Below, piece after piece: positions 21,612 through 33,295 of a DNA stretch of 64,000 nucleotides. How positions within the stretch are numbered: position 1 is the stretch's first letter; every line of letters starts with the position of its first letter. The DNA comes from Symsagittifera roscoffensis (lineage: Eukaryota > Xenacoelomorpha > Acoela > Convolutidae), in the NCBI RefSeq assembly GCF_963678635.1, contig NC_087062.1, positions 8,110,193 to 8,174,192 on the forward strand, read 5' to 3'. The notes beneath the pieces are model-generated. The model was not told the origin of the DNA. It was given only the letters and a program-made list of their open reading frames with translations, and did not search any database. A program made the translations under genes and the position numbers.

Positions 21612-21630
21612 CTTAACTTTTTTTTGAGTG
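21596..21630 (-). repeat. right terminal inverted repeat
   Basis: Ends TTTTTTTTGAGTG. Its reverse complement matches 737-771 at 32 of 35 positions, and it is followed by AA, as AA precedes the left end. Confidence 0.75.
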
Positions 21631-22579
21631 AACTGCAAAAGATAGTAGACACCACCCAGCAAAAACTACTGTTAAATAAGATTTTTCCGATTAACCTTCC
21701 AGTTTTGAAAGCCCTCTCCCAAAAAAAGTAACGATTGACTTAAAAATCTACTCACACAAGTCGAGAGGTATTGTCGCATTGACGAAAGTTTGTAGATGTA
21801 GGAAACTTTTGAGACTCTCACGTGGATTCTAGAAATTGTTTACTAAAAGTGCGCAAAAAAGCATCAATTTAGAATTGGAAATTGTTCCGTTTACTACTGG
21901 GCTTATAGGAACTGTCTAATTTATTGACACAAAGAGAATTATAAAAGAATAAAATAAAGGTTGATTAGTATCAGGAATCTTCACAAAATTTTGCCTTTGA
22001 ATATAGCATCATTGAAGTAGTGGATTTTAAAAGAGCAAACTGGACAAACAATTTTTTGGTGTTGGTTTATTATCATTGCTGAACACCTGAAATTTGAGGT
22101 ACTGTCTTTGGTAAGCAGAAGGTTGGGATTAAAAAAAAACCAATTTTTATTGCTATGAGGTGGCGATGTTTGTTTAAACAACGCAGCGAGCCCAAAAATT
22201 GTTGTTTTTATTGGCAAAAAAAACTTAATAATCGAGGTATTGTTCGAAGTTACTCTGGGTAGCCACTGCGAAATTTCCAACAGTAAATGTTGCACTAAAA
22301 ACAAAATACATCAAAGTTAGATACATTTGAGCTTTTCAACAAAAATTGACGGAAGAAAGTTTATATATCTCGTATAGCGCTTGAAAATAACGGTAGTATT
22401 ACTATATCAATTCGGAAATATAAACGGGTCTAGGACAACATGCCGACAGGACTTCAAGCCGAGAAGACTTCAGCGGAAATTTCAACTTTACAAGCACCTC
22501 AAAATGCTATCTGTGAAACTTTGTTTTTCAAAAATTTAGGCAAGTTTAGTCCATAAAAACCCGGGTGGACCTCCATAGA
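21631..22579. other. about 950 bp without a recognisable gene
   Basis: AT-rich flank. A 107-codon minus-strand frame at 21,981-22,304 shows no motif I recognise and is not called. Confidence 0.4.
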
Positions 22580-23458
22580 CCAAAAAAAGCTAGTCATAAA
22601 ATTCCAAAAACCAAGTCTATGAAAAAATGCTAGTCATACAAATTTCAGACATTTTGCTAAAAAGGTGTCATCGAATTTTCGAAGAACTTTTTCTTGTTTT
22701 GGCATAAATTTCGGTGTATCGTACTAAATAAAAAAGAAAAATTTTATTCAGAAAAAGCCAATCATACGATTTCCATATATGGAAATTGTATGACTAGCAT
22801 TTTTTTATCTCAACTAAAATTTTGAAAGTTATTTTGAAATTGACATCAAAAATTTTTTGTGGTTTTTTTTCAACCGGAAATTGAATTTTTCAAAATATGC
22901 ATGCAAAACTTAATTTTTTATTTGTATAACGTAATCCTGGGTACACTAATATTGGTCTTTTTCACCTAACAACTTTTTTCAAAAGCGATGAAAAATCCTC
23001 TTTTTTGTATGGCATGTTTATGTATGCCTTGATCATTGTCTGATAATTTAAAAACTCAAATTTCAAACATAATCATTGTTGAAAATTTTTGCCAAAATTT
23101 AAAAGTTTGATACTTTCGTTATACTCTTTTTATAAGACAGAGTTAAGACATTTCAGGCCGTTTCCATTGAAATTTTAATGCGGGACGGTCAAACTTTTGG
23201 TTAATCTACGTTTGAGTAATCATTATTTTTGTCACTTGCGTTTGTTTACGAACACAAGCAAAAAGTTATGAAAAATGAAAATGTAAAAAATAAATGATTA
23301 TTTTTGGTTTATGGAAAAATGCCAGTCATACAATTTCCATATATGAAAAGTCTCTAGTCATAGACGTTTCATGCAATTTTCTGTACTTATGGAATTGCAT
23401 GAAAAGTGTATGATTAGCATTTTTCATATATGAAAATTGTATGATTAGCATTTTTTGG
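22580..23458. mobile_element. putative MITE, about 880 bp
   Basis: The left end (22,580 on: CCAAAAAAAGCTAGTCATA) is nearly the reverse complement of the right end (TATGATTAGCATTTTTTGG to 23,458). Extra internal copies of TGCTAGTCATACAA and of CCATATATGGAAATTGTATG occur near both ends at 22,630, 22,780, 23,320 and 23,410. No protein is encoded. A target duplication is not clear, so the exact ends are uncertain. Confidence 0.4.
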
Positions 23459-23654
23459 CCAACACGGGAAGCGTTATTCATGACAATGCACCACTTGGGA
23501 TTGGCATCCGTTAAAAAGTCAGCCAATTTTTCAGAAATTTTTCGAAAAAGTTTCCAAATTAACCATTATTCACTTAATAAGAAAATTGTCGAGTTGAATT
23601 CCCTAATTTTACATTTCGGCTTGAAATCCAGTCGGCTTGATGTCCGGCATCCGT

Positions 23655-24720
23655 CTAAACAACAATATTTGAGTCACTCTCAAGGTTTTCAGAATCTGAA
23701 TCTTCAACGATAATAGAGTTACTGGAACTAATCAGCGGTTGATGACCGGGGTTTCTAAAAAGAGTTTTCTTCTTTGATAAAATAACGCCCGTTATTAGCC
23801 CCGTTACAGCACATGATACCGATATCACTAAACAGCTGACATAGAACCCAAACTTGTCCAGAATAACTCCACCTACTAAACACTGTCCTAAAACAACGCC
23901 AATACAGTTGCTGATTCCAAATATAATAATCGCATAAGCATCGAGTAAAACTAAAGGAATGTTATGATTTTTCCTAGTAAACAGTTTTCTCAACAACGGA
24001 ATACTCGAGTTTATAATGCAAAGGACGCTTAAAGCAGCGAACGCCAGAAGAATTTCCAGAGTAACCAAACTAGTTAAACGAGGAAGAATCCACTTCAGTT
24101 GAGACATCGCTAGAAACGTGATTGCCCCAAGCATACTTCCCATAAAACAGAAAACTATTCCTGTATAACCTTTGTCTATAAATGCTCCAATCAAGTTTGA
24201 CAAAATTGCACAAGTGATAGCGAACGGCAGAAAAAAGTTGCCTGGTTTGATAATCTGGTATGTCTGAGTAAGATGAGCTGCAAACGCTACGTCTATGAAC
24301 CCGAGAACAGACGCCACCGGCATAATAGCGAAACAAGTTGACAGAACGCCTGGGTCTGCGAGTAAGTCGCGCACCGTTTTCAAACTAGGCTGATGATGAT
24401 TGGCGTTTTCATGTTGTGGACCATCTGCACCTCCGGGAATTCCAACATAGCATATTGAGCAAATTAAAAGATGAAGACTGGACACGATCCAGAAGGGAAA
24501 AGCAAATCCTCCGACGGAATACAAGAAGCCACCAAGAGGCGCCCCGATGATTCCACCAACGTTGAGTCCCAAAGTTATGAGACTGCATACTTTTCCGGTG
24601 TCTCGTGGGAATAAAGAAATGAGAAGGGGCGCGGCGCTTGCCCACGTGATTATATATCCACAGCCTAGACATCCCCTGACGATGGTAAAAGCTGCTATGA
24701 AAGTTTTCCCCTCATACGCT
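23655..24720 (-). CDS. SLC18B1-like major-facilitator transporter, exon 2 (residues 108-462)
   Basis: This minus-strand exon begins after a good acceptor (CTGTTTGTTGCAG ending at 24,721) and runs to a TAG stop at 23,655-23,657. It carries ten or so hydrophobic segments of a 12-helix transporter. In the first, the antiporter motif C pattern GGIIGAPLGG lies at protein residues 163-172, typical of drug/H+ antiporter and vesicular amine transporter families. The layout and the LDR context at the exon junction match the polyamine-transporter-like SLC18B1 family. The C-terminal tail is acidic and serine-rich (EDSDSENLESDS). It would sit in a membrane and exchange small organic cations for protons; substrate unknown. 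An open frame upstream of 24,720 is intron read-through and not part of the protein. Confidence 0.75.
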
Positions 24721-24869
24721 CTGCAACAAACAGAAATCAGACATGGGATTCGAGGGAATCGAGGGATTCGATCCCCTGCCGACCCAAAAGGTCCCTCCTC
24801 CCTTTGGTACTTTTTAAGAAAATCTAATTTGGCCGAACGACCCTCGAATTTTCTAAAGGCGCCTTCCAC

Positions 24870-25570
24870 GCCAATATATATACTAATTTTGAGAGGGGAG
24901 CGCGCCGAAAAAAACCCAATTTTTTGGTCAAAATTTTAAAAAAAGTGCCTAAAAACGCCTTTTTTGGACTGTTTTTGCCTGCGGCGCAGAAAATTTGGCC
25001 AAAACAGGGACTAAACCATGCTTAGGGAGAGCTCAAAAATTCAATTCGGTCGACCTAAAAAAAGGTCGACAAAATTGTCGAAAATTTTTTGAAAATCCGC
25101 CCTCCTCGAGAAAATCTTAGATCCGCCCCTGTCCCCTCTGATACCATTTAAAGACCTCCATTATCGGCTAACTGGTCCCAGTTTTTTTTCTATGGCGCCA
25201 ATACATATTAATTTTGAGTGGGTGAGCGCTTCGAAAAAACGCGATTTTTTTTGGCCAAAACTTTCCAAAACGCGATTTGGGTTTGATTTTTTTCATAAAA
25301 TGATTGCGGTTCCTTTGACGCCAATACATATTAATTTTGAGGTGGTGGACGCTCCAGAAAACGCGATTTTTTTGCCAAAACTTTCCAAAACGCGTTTTTT
25401 GGTTTGATTTTTTCAAAAATTGATTGCGGTTCCTTATAGTGATTTGTAGATCTGGTGAAATCAGTTTCGTTGACCTAAAAAAAAGGTCAACAAAATTTTC
25501 AAAAAAACTGTTGAAAATCCGCGCACTCCAATCCGTTTTTTTTCTGGAGTAAAACTTAGATCGGGCCCTT
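24870..25570. repeat. fragments of a hAT-like dispersed repeat
   Basis: CGCCAATACATATTAATTTTGA recurs, with variations, at 24,870, 25,197 and 25,319, followed each time by a GCGCC/GCTTCG-AAAAAACGCGA block. A GGTCGACC/GGTCAACA segment then leads to a terminus CTTAGATCCGCCCCTG at 25,116-25,131, and a decayed copy lies at 25,550-25,570. The terminus resembles the CAGGGGCGGATC inverted-repeat start of many hAT elements. Related sequence occurs at 36.1-37.1 kb. Confidence 0.5.
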
Positions 25571-26814
25571 TTTTGTTTTTGTCTGGACTGGTAAGGTAAC
25601 TGGTAAGGTAATTACCAAGAAGGAGAACGACGTGGCAAAAGTATTACAGTACTGCAAGTCTAAGGGGACCAAGTTTGCCCCAAAATGCTTGCGATTGTTT
25701 TTTTCCAGGTTTTTCATTTATTTTAGGCCCATTTTGGCTGATCAGTGGCTGCCGGAGGCACCTCTGTTTGTATTTTTTAGAGATTGAAATCAATTGGGTG
25801 TTGCACTGGGGGGGGGGGATACTTTTTCATGAAAAGTGTTCCTAACCTTTGAACTTTTGAGGTTACGAAAAGTGTTCCTAACCTAATTTGAACTTTTGAG
25901 TTTTGCCGAAAAATACCAAAGGAAAATTGCCGTGGCTTATACCTCAGAAACATGCAGTTCAGTGAAGAGTTGAAGAGTGCTGATACCGAGTTGCTACCTC
26001 AAATTGGTCCAACACCCAGAATGATACCAATTTTTTTTTGGTAGAATATCGCACAAATTGTCTATTTATCGTTCGGGAAAATGCTCGAAATATTTTTCAA
26101 ATGCTCCCCCCCCCCTCCCGCTCGAGAAATTCCTACATTCGCTATGCCCCACACTATCATTTTCTTGATTTTTCAAAAAAATTTTCAGGCTAGTAAGGTA
26201 ATTATCAAGCAACGGGATGGAATTAGCAAGACTATTACAGGGATGGAAATCCCAGCGGACCAAGTTTTTTAACGCTTGCGATTGTTTAGCGAGTAATTGT
26301 GGGCTGTCTAATTAATTTGGGGGCATCTTTGAAGTTGTTTTCTTTTCAATTCTAGTTTTTGTGTTCATTTTTTTTTCAAGTCCCTTTGGCTGACTAGTTG
26401 ATGCCGGAGGTAAATCTCATTAATCGTTTCAAATGTTGAATACAACTGCGGCAGGGACTGCGGCAGGGACTGCGGCAGGGACAAGTGCTTGATTATTGTA
26501 GATATTTCGGGATTAGGGAAATTTGATCTTTTTTTGAAATCTATACGGTTTGTACCAAAAACTGTCAAAGTTTTGGCAAAAATTGTCAAACGACAATTCT
26601 GACTTATTCCTCAGAAACCAATGGGTTTAAAATTTTGGTGGTAGACTTGTTTTATTTTTGAGGTTTTTTGCCGAGCAATGAAGTTTATTTTTTCTAAGCT
26701 TTGTTTTCTTTTGTATATGTCCGTAATTGGCCAGGTTCTGATTTGCTAGCCCTTTAAACTTTTCTTTTCATGAACTAGTAAGGATCTAAAATCGAAACCT
26801 AGCGGCAACGTGAT

Positions 26815-27010
26815 GATTCCAAACGGACTCACCAAGGGAGGCCTAGAAAACTCTACTGGCGTTGAATCCAAAATTATAAGACTGCACCTTTGTCCGGTGT
26901 TTGATGGAAATGAAAAGAGGTGCGGTGCCTGCCCACATGATTATATATCCTTAACCTAGACTCTCTCTGACGATGGTAAAAACTGCTATTAACATTGTTT
27001 CCTCAAAAGT
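26815..27010 (-). pseudogene. decayed duplicate of the first ~160 bp of transporter exon 2
   Basis: Positions 26,861-27,010 align with 24,560-24,715 across CCCACATGATTATATATCC, GACGATGGTAAAA and TTGTCCGGTGT blocks, at roughly 75-80 percent identity by eye with one ~15-bp gap. It sits in the intron in the same orientation as the real exon. The acceptor and adjacent coding bases are lost, so it cannot be a working alternative exon. Confidence 0.7.
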
Positions 27011-27657
27011 TCTTACACCTTGCTGCCTTGAAAAATGCAACTTGTCTAGCTAAATATTAAGTTAGCTTTGTTTTCCGCGCAATGATGCTCAATTTTGCTT
27101 TAAATTTTCTTATAGGTGACCAGAAAACATTTTGAACTATGTTTTAAATGAGAACATTTCGGTGATTTTACAGTGACATGTTTGAAAGTCTCAAAAAAAG
27201 GAATCTGATGTTTCTAAATCTTCTGCTTCCTTCTAATGGAAGAAAAAACATTGCCAAATTTTTGAGTCTCTGTACCTCCAACAAAATCATCCACGCAGAT
27301 CGATGCTCAATTTAACTAATTTTTAAAATTATGAGCTGTTTTTCTACTGACACTGATAACAAGACTTGTATAGCGTATAGCATCTGAAGTTCTCCAATAG
27401 AGCCTTTTCAGTGTCCACTAGCAGGAGGGTTTTGCTCAATCCTCCGTAGAGGTTTGCTTAGGTTGCAGAAAATTTAATTCAGGATTGTTTGGTTTTGGTT
27501 CTATTCAACCGTTGGCAGTTTTCATAGTTTCCTACGCGTCCGGATTGAATATTTGAAAATCAAAATTTGAAAAAATCAATTTTTACTGATTTTTCGAGTG
27601 CCGCGATTGACCGAAAATTCGTTGGTGATTAGATACAATTATGCAAGAATATAATAT

Positions 27658-30600
27658 TGGTCGCGCCGTCTCCGCCTTGGTCTGAAAACTCGCGCCTTCT
27701 CCGCCTTGGTCTGAAAGGTCGCGCTGTCTCCGCCTCGGTCTGAAAATTGCGCCGTCTCCGCCTCGGTCTGAAAATTGCGCCGTCTCCGCCTCGGTCTGAA
27801 AATTGCGCCGTCTCCGCTTTAGTCTGAAAAGTGGCGCCGTCTCCGCTTTAGTCTGAAAAGTCGCGTCATCTCCGCCTTGGTCTGGAAAATCGCTTCGTCT
27901 CTGCCTTGGCCCGCGAAAAATTGATTATTGGTCGTGCCTTCTCCGCCTTGGTCTGAAAAGTCGCACCGTCTCCGCCTTGTTCTGGAAAGTCGCGCCGTCT
28001 CAACCTTGGTCCGCGAGGAATTGATTTTTGGTCGCGCCGTCTCTGCTGTGGTCTGAAAAGTCGTGGCGTCTCCGCCTTGGTCTGAAAAGTTGCGCCATCT
28101 CCGCCTTAGTCTGAAAAGCCGCGTCGTCTCCGCTTTGGTCTGAAAAATCGCGCCGTCTCCGCCTTGGTCTGGAGAGTCGCACCGTCTCCGCCTTGGTGTG
28201 ATAAGTCGCGCCGTCTAAGCCTTGGTCAGGAGAGTCGCACCGTCTCCGCCTCTGTCTGGAAAGTCGCGCCGTCACTGCCGTGGTCTGGAAAGTCGCGCCG
28301 TCTCCTCTTCGGTCTGAAAAGTTGCGCCATCTCTGCCTTAATCTGAAAAGCCGCGTCGTCTCCGCCTTGGTCTGGAAAGTCGCGTCGTCTCCGCCTTGGC
28401 CCGCGAAGAATTGATTTTTGGTCGCGCCGTCTCCGCGATGGTCTGGAGAGTCGCACCGTCTCCGCCTTGGTGTGATAAGTCGCGCCGTCTAAGCCTTGGT
28501 CAGGAGAGTCGCACCGTCTCCGCCTCTGTCTGGAAAGTCGCGCCGTCACTGCCGTGGTCTGGAAAGTCGCGCCGTCTCCTCTTCGGTCTGAAAAGTTGCG
28601 CCATCTCTGCCTTAATCTGAAAAGCCGCGTCGTCTTCGCCTTGGTCTGGAGAGTCGCACCGTCTCCGCATTGGTTTGAAAAGTCGCGCCGTCTAAACTTT
28701 GGTCAGGAGAGTCGCACCGTCTCCGCCTTGGTCTGGAAAGTCGCGCCGTCACTGCCGTGGTCTGGAAAGTCGCGCCGTCTCCTCTTCGGTCTGAAAAGTT
28801 GCGCCATCTCTGTCTTAGTCTGAAAAGTGAAGCCGTCTCCGCTTTAGTCTGAAAAGTCGCGTCGCCTCCGCCTTGGTCTGGAAAATCGCTTCATCTCTGC
28901 CTTGGCCCGCGAAAAATTGATTTTTGGTCGTGCCTTTTCCGCCTTGGTCTGAAAAGTAGCGCCGTCTCCGCCTTGGTCTGGAAAGTTGCGTCGTCTCCGT
29001 CTTGGTCTGGAAAGGGCTTGCCGTCTCCTCCGTGGTCTGGAAAGTCGTGCCGTCTCCATCTTTGTCTGGAAAGTCGCGTAGTCTCCGCTTTGTTCTGGAA
29101 AGTCGCGCCGTCTCAACCTTGGTCCGCGAGGAATTGATTTTTGGTCGCGCCGTCTCTGCTGTGGTCTGAAAAGTCGTGCCGTCTCCACCTTTGTCTGGAA
29201 AGTCGCGTAGTCTCCGCCTTGGTCTGGAAAGTCGAGTCGTCTCCGCCTTGGTCTGCGAGGAAATAATTTTTGGTCGCGCCCTCTCCGCAATGGTCTAAAA
29301 TGTCGCGCAGTCTCCGCCCTGATCTGGAAAGTCGCTCCGTCACTGACGTTGTCTGGAAAGTCGCGCCGTTTCCTCTTCGGTCTGAAAAGTTGCGCCATCT
29401 CCGCCTTAGTCTGAAAAGCCGCGTCGTCTCCGCCTTGGTCTGGAAAGTCTCGTCGTCTCCGCCTTGGCCCGCGAAGAATTGATTTTTGGTCGTGCCGTCT
29501 CCGCGATGGTCTGAAAAATCGCGCCGTCTCCGCCTTGGTCTGGAGAGTCGCCCCGTATCGTCCTTGGTGTGAAAAGTCGCGCCGTGTAAGCCTTGGTCAG
29601 GAGAGTCGCGCCGTCACTGCCGTGGTCTGGAAAGTCGCGCCGTCTCCTCTTTGGTCTGAAAAATTGCGCCATCTCCGCCTTAGTCTGAAAAGCCGCGTCG
29701 TCTCCGCCTTGGTCTGGAAAGTCGCGTCGTCTCTGCCTTCGCCCGCGAAGAATTGATTTTTGGTCGTGCCGTCTCCGCGATGGTCTGAAAAATTGCGCCG
29801 TCTCCACCTTGGTCTGGAGAGTCGCATCGTCTCCGCCTTGGTCTGAAAAGTCGCGCCGTCTACGCCTTGGTCAGGAGAGTCGCACCGTCTCCGCCTTGGT
29901 CTGGAAAATCGCGCCGTCTCTGCCGTGGTCTGGAAAGTCGCGCCGTCTCTGCCTTGGTCTGAAAAGTCGCGCCGTCTCCGCCTTGATCTGAAAAATCGCG
30001 CCGTCTCTGCCTCGGTCTGAAAAATTGCGCCGTCTCCGCCTTAGTCTGAAAAGTCGCGTCGTTTCTGCTTTGGTCTGGAAAATTGCGTCGTCTCCGCCTT
30101 GGCCCGCGAAGAATTGATTTTTGGTCGTGCCGTCTCCGCGATGGTCTGAAAATTGCGCCGTCTCCGCCTTGGTCTGGAGAGTCGCAGCGTATCGTCCTTG
30201 GTGAAAAGTCGCGCCGTCTAAGCCTTGGTCAGGAGAGTCGCGCCGTCACTGCCGTGGTCTGGAAAGTCGCGCCGTCTCCTCTTCGGTCTGAAAAATTGCG
30301 CCATCTCCGCCTTAGTCTGAAAAGCCGCGTCGTCTCCGCCTTGGTCTGGAAAGTTGCGTCGTCTCCGCCTTCGCCCGCGAAGAATTGATTTTTGGTCGTG
30401 CCGTCTCCGCGATGGTCTGAAAAATCGCGCCGTCTCCACCTTGGTCTGGAGAGTCGCATCGTCTCCGCCTTGGTCTGAAAAGTCGCGCCGTCTACGCCTT
30501 GGTCAGGAGAGTCGCACCGTCTCCGCCTTGGTCTGGAAAATCGCGCCGTCTCTGCCGTGGTCTGGAAAGTCGCGCCGTCTCTGCCTTGGTCTGAAAAGTC

Positions 30601-33050
30601 GCGCCGTCTCCGCCTTGATCTGAAAAATCGCGCCGTCTCTGCCTCGGTCTGAAAAATTGCGCCGTCTCCGCCTTAGTCTGAAAAGTCGCGTCGTTTCCGC
30701 CTTGGTCTGGAAAATTGCGTCGTCTCCGCCTTGGCCCGCCATGAATTGATTTTTGGTCGTGCCGTCTCCGCGATGGTCTGAAAAATCGCGCCGTCTCCGC
30801 CTTGGTCTGGAGAATCGCACCGTATCGTCCTTGGTGTGAAAAGTCGCGCCGTCTAAGACTTGGTCAGGAGAGTCGCGCCGTCACTGCCGTGGTCTGGAAA
30901 GTCGCGCCGTCTTCTCTTCGGTCTGAAAAATTGCGCCATCTCCGCCTTAGTCTGAAAAGCCGCGTCGTCTCCGCCTTGGTCTGGAAAGTCGCGTCGTCTC
31001 CGCCTTTGCCCGCGAAGAATTGATTTTTGGTCGTGCCGTCTCCGCGATGGTCTGAAAAATCGCGCCGTCTCCACCTTGGTGTGGAGAGTCGCATCGTCTC
31101 CGCCTTGGTCTGAAAAGTCGCGCCGTCTACGCCTTGGTCAGGAGAGTCGCACCGTCTCCGCCTTGGTCTGGAAAATCGCGCCGTCTCTGCCGTGGTCTGG
31201 AAAGTCGCGCCGTCTCTGCCTTGGTCTGAAAAGTCGCGCCGTCTCCACCTTGATCTTAAAAATCGCGCCGTCTCTGCCTCGGTCTGAAAAATTGCGCCGT
31301 CTCCGCCTTAGTCTGAAAAATCGCGTCAATTCCGCCTTGGTCTGGAAAATTGCGTCGTCTCTGCCTTGGCCCGCGAGGAATTGATTTTTGGTCGTGCAGT
31401 CTCCGCGATGGTCTGAAATTTCGCGCCGTCTCAGCCTTGGTCTGGAGAGTCGCACCGTCTCCGCCTTGGTGTGAAAAGTCGCGCCGTATACGCCTTGGTC
31501 AGGAGAGTCGCACCGTCTCCGCCTTGGTGTGGAAAGTCGCGCCGTCTCTGCCGTGGTCTGGAAAATCGCGCCGTTTCCGCCTCGCTCTGAAAAATTGCGC
31601 CGTCTCCGCCTTAGTCTGAAAAGTCGCGTCGTCTCGGCCTTGGCCAGCGACGAATTTATTTTTGGTCGTGCCTTCTCCGCCTTGGTCTAAAAAGTCGCGC
31701 CGTCTCCGCCTTGGTCTGAAAAGTCGCGCCGTCTCCGCCTCGGTCTGAAAAGTCGCGCCGTCTCCGCCTTAGTCTGAAAAAAGGCATCGTTTCCGCCTTG
31801 GTCTGGAACATCGCGTCGTCTCTGCCTTGGCCCGCGAGGAATTGATTTTTGGTCGCGCCGTCTCCGCGATGGTCTGGAAAGTCGCGCCGTCTAAGCCTTG
31901 GTCAGGAGAGTCGCGCCGTCACTGCCGTGGTCTGGAAAGTCGCGCCGTCTCCTCTTCGGTCTGAAAAATTGCGCCATCTCCGCCTTAGTCTGAAAAGCCG
32001 CGTCGTCTCCGCCTTGATCTGGAAAGTCGCGTCGTCTTTGCCTTCGCCCGCGAAGAATTGATTTTTGGTCGTGCCGTCTCCGCGATGGTCTGAAAAGTCG
32101 CGCCGTCTACGCCTTGGTCAGGAGAGTCGCACCGTCTCGGCCTTGGTCTGGAAAATCGCGCCGTCTTTGCCGTGGTCTGGAAAGTCGCGCCGTCTCTGCC
32201 TTGGTCTGAAAAGTCGCACCGTCTCCACCTTGATCTGAAAAATCGCGCCGTCTCTGCCTCGGTCTGAAAAATTGCGCCGTCTCCGCCTTAGTCTGAAAAA
32301 TCGCGTCGTTTCCGCCTTGGTCTGGAAAATTGCGTCGTCTCTGCCTTGGCCCGCGAGGATTTGATTTTTGGTCGTGCAGTCTCCGTGATGGTCTGAAAAT
32401 TCGCGCCGTCTCAGCCTTGGTCTGGAGAGTCGCACCGTCTCCGCCTTGGGGTGAAAAGTCGCGCCGTATACGCCTTGGTCAGGAGAGTCGCACCGTCTCC
32501 GCCTTGGTGTGGAAAGTCGCGCCGTCTCTGCCGTGGTCTGGAAAATCGCGCCGTTTCCGCCTCGGTCTGAAAAATTGCGCCGTCTCCGCCTTAGTCTGAA
32601 AAGTCGCGTCGTCTCGGCCTTGGCCAGCGAAGAATTTATTTTTGGTCGTGCCTTCTCCGCCTTGGTCTAAAAAGTCGCGCCGTCTCCGCCTTGGTCTGAA
32701 AAGTCGCGCCGTCTCCGCCTCGGTCTGAAAAGTCGCGCCGTCTCCGCCTTAGTCTGAAAAAGGCATCGTTTCCGCCTTGGTCTGGAAAATCGCGTCGTCT
32801 CTGCCTTGGCCCGCGAGGAATTGATTTTTGGTCGCGCCGTCTCCGCGATGGTCTGGAAAGTCGCGCCGACACAGCCTTGTTCTGGAAAGTCGCGCCGTCT
32901 CCGCCTTGGTTTTGAAAGTCGCGTCGTCTTCGTCTTGATCTGGAAAGGCTTGCCGTCTCCGCCTTGGTCTGGAAAGTCGCGCCGTCTCCGCCTTGGTCTG
33001 GAAAGTCGCGCCGTCTTTGCCTTGGTCTGGAAAGTCGCGCCTCAGTTTTT
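27658..33050. repeat. 29-bp CpG-rich minisatellite with ~634-bp higher-order repeat
   Basis: About 180 units of a 29-bp repeat run without unique spacers, consensus around CCGTCTCCGCCTTGGTCTG plus AAAAGTCGCG. At intervals a variant unit containing CCCGCGAAGAATTGATTTTT appears. From 29,469 these variants alternate at about 272 and 361 bp, giving a ~634-bp higher-order unit repeated at 29,469, 30,102, 30,735 and 31,370. The array is far richer in GC and CpG than its surroundings. Because 29 is not a multiple of three, each frame cycles through three phases, which explains the many arginine-rich open frames on one strand and the tryptophan/serine-rich ones on the other. Confidence 0.95.
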
Positions 33051-33295
33051 CGGTCGCGAAAGTCTGGAAATGGCAACTCTTGGTCGCGAGAGTAGGGCAT
33101 ACCAAATACGAGTCGCGATATTTTGGTCGCTCCACCTCCGCTCCGGTCGCAAAAGTTGGAACGGATCATCATGGTCGCGAAAGTCTGGAAATGCCTAGTT
33201 TTGGTCGAAAAGTCTGGTCATGCCTAATTTTGGTCTGGAAAGTCTGGAAAAGCCAAAATTTTGTCGCGAAAGTCTGGACATGAGTCTGGGACCTC
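33051..33295. repeat. diverged tail of the minisatellite
   Basis: Units built on GGTCGCGAAAGTCTGGAAATG continue the array with a different, more AT-rich variant before unique sequence resumes at about 33,296. Confidence 0.7.

Larger units (their letters stand above)
737..21630 (+). mobile_element. putative giant CACTC-ended (CACTA-like) DNA transposon, about 20.9 kb
   Basis: The two ends carry a 35-bp inverted repeat with 32 matches, beginning CACTCAAAAAAA and followed by GTTAAGGTAAA. The flanking dinucleotide is AA on both sides, a possible 2-bp target duplication that is weak evidence in AT-rich DNA. CACTA/CMC elements are known for CACTA- or CACTG-like ends, subterminal repeats and 2-3-bp target duplications. 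Inside, the only recognisable genes are a zinc-finger transposase-like protein (13.9-17.2 kb) and an SGNH hydrolase (17.2-17.9 kb), both on the plus strand. The rest is tandem repeats and AAGGTAA-rich subterminal DNA. Alternatively, 737-900 and 20,949-21,630 are separate fold-back elements of one family that happen to flank the genes. Read-through repeat sharing with other copies would decide. Confidence 0.5.

Noticed and set aside
20948..21630. Independent fold-back element with both ends starting C-CTCAAAAA
   Set aside because: The left end (CGCTCAAAAAC) matches much less well than the distant 737 terminus and there is no flanking duplication. It is kept as the alternative to the giant-element model and not annotated separately.
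24721..24869. N-terminal extension of the transporter exon 2 open frame
   Set aside because: It lies upstream of a good splice acceptor. The joined exon 1 gives the expected transporter N-terminus, so the extension is intron sequence.
27658..33050. CRISPR-like array, because of the 29-bp unit length
   Set aside because: Units are contiguous with no unique spacers, and the context is a eukaryotic intron.
28000..33283. Many arginine-rich (minus) and Trp/Ser-rich (plus) open frames
   Set aside because: All are the GC-rich 29-bp minisatellite translated in rotating phases.
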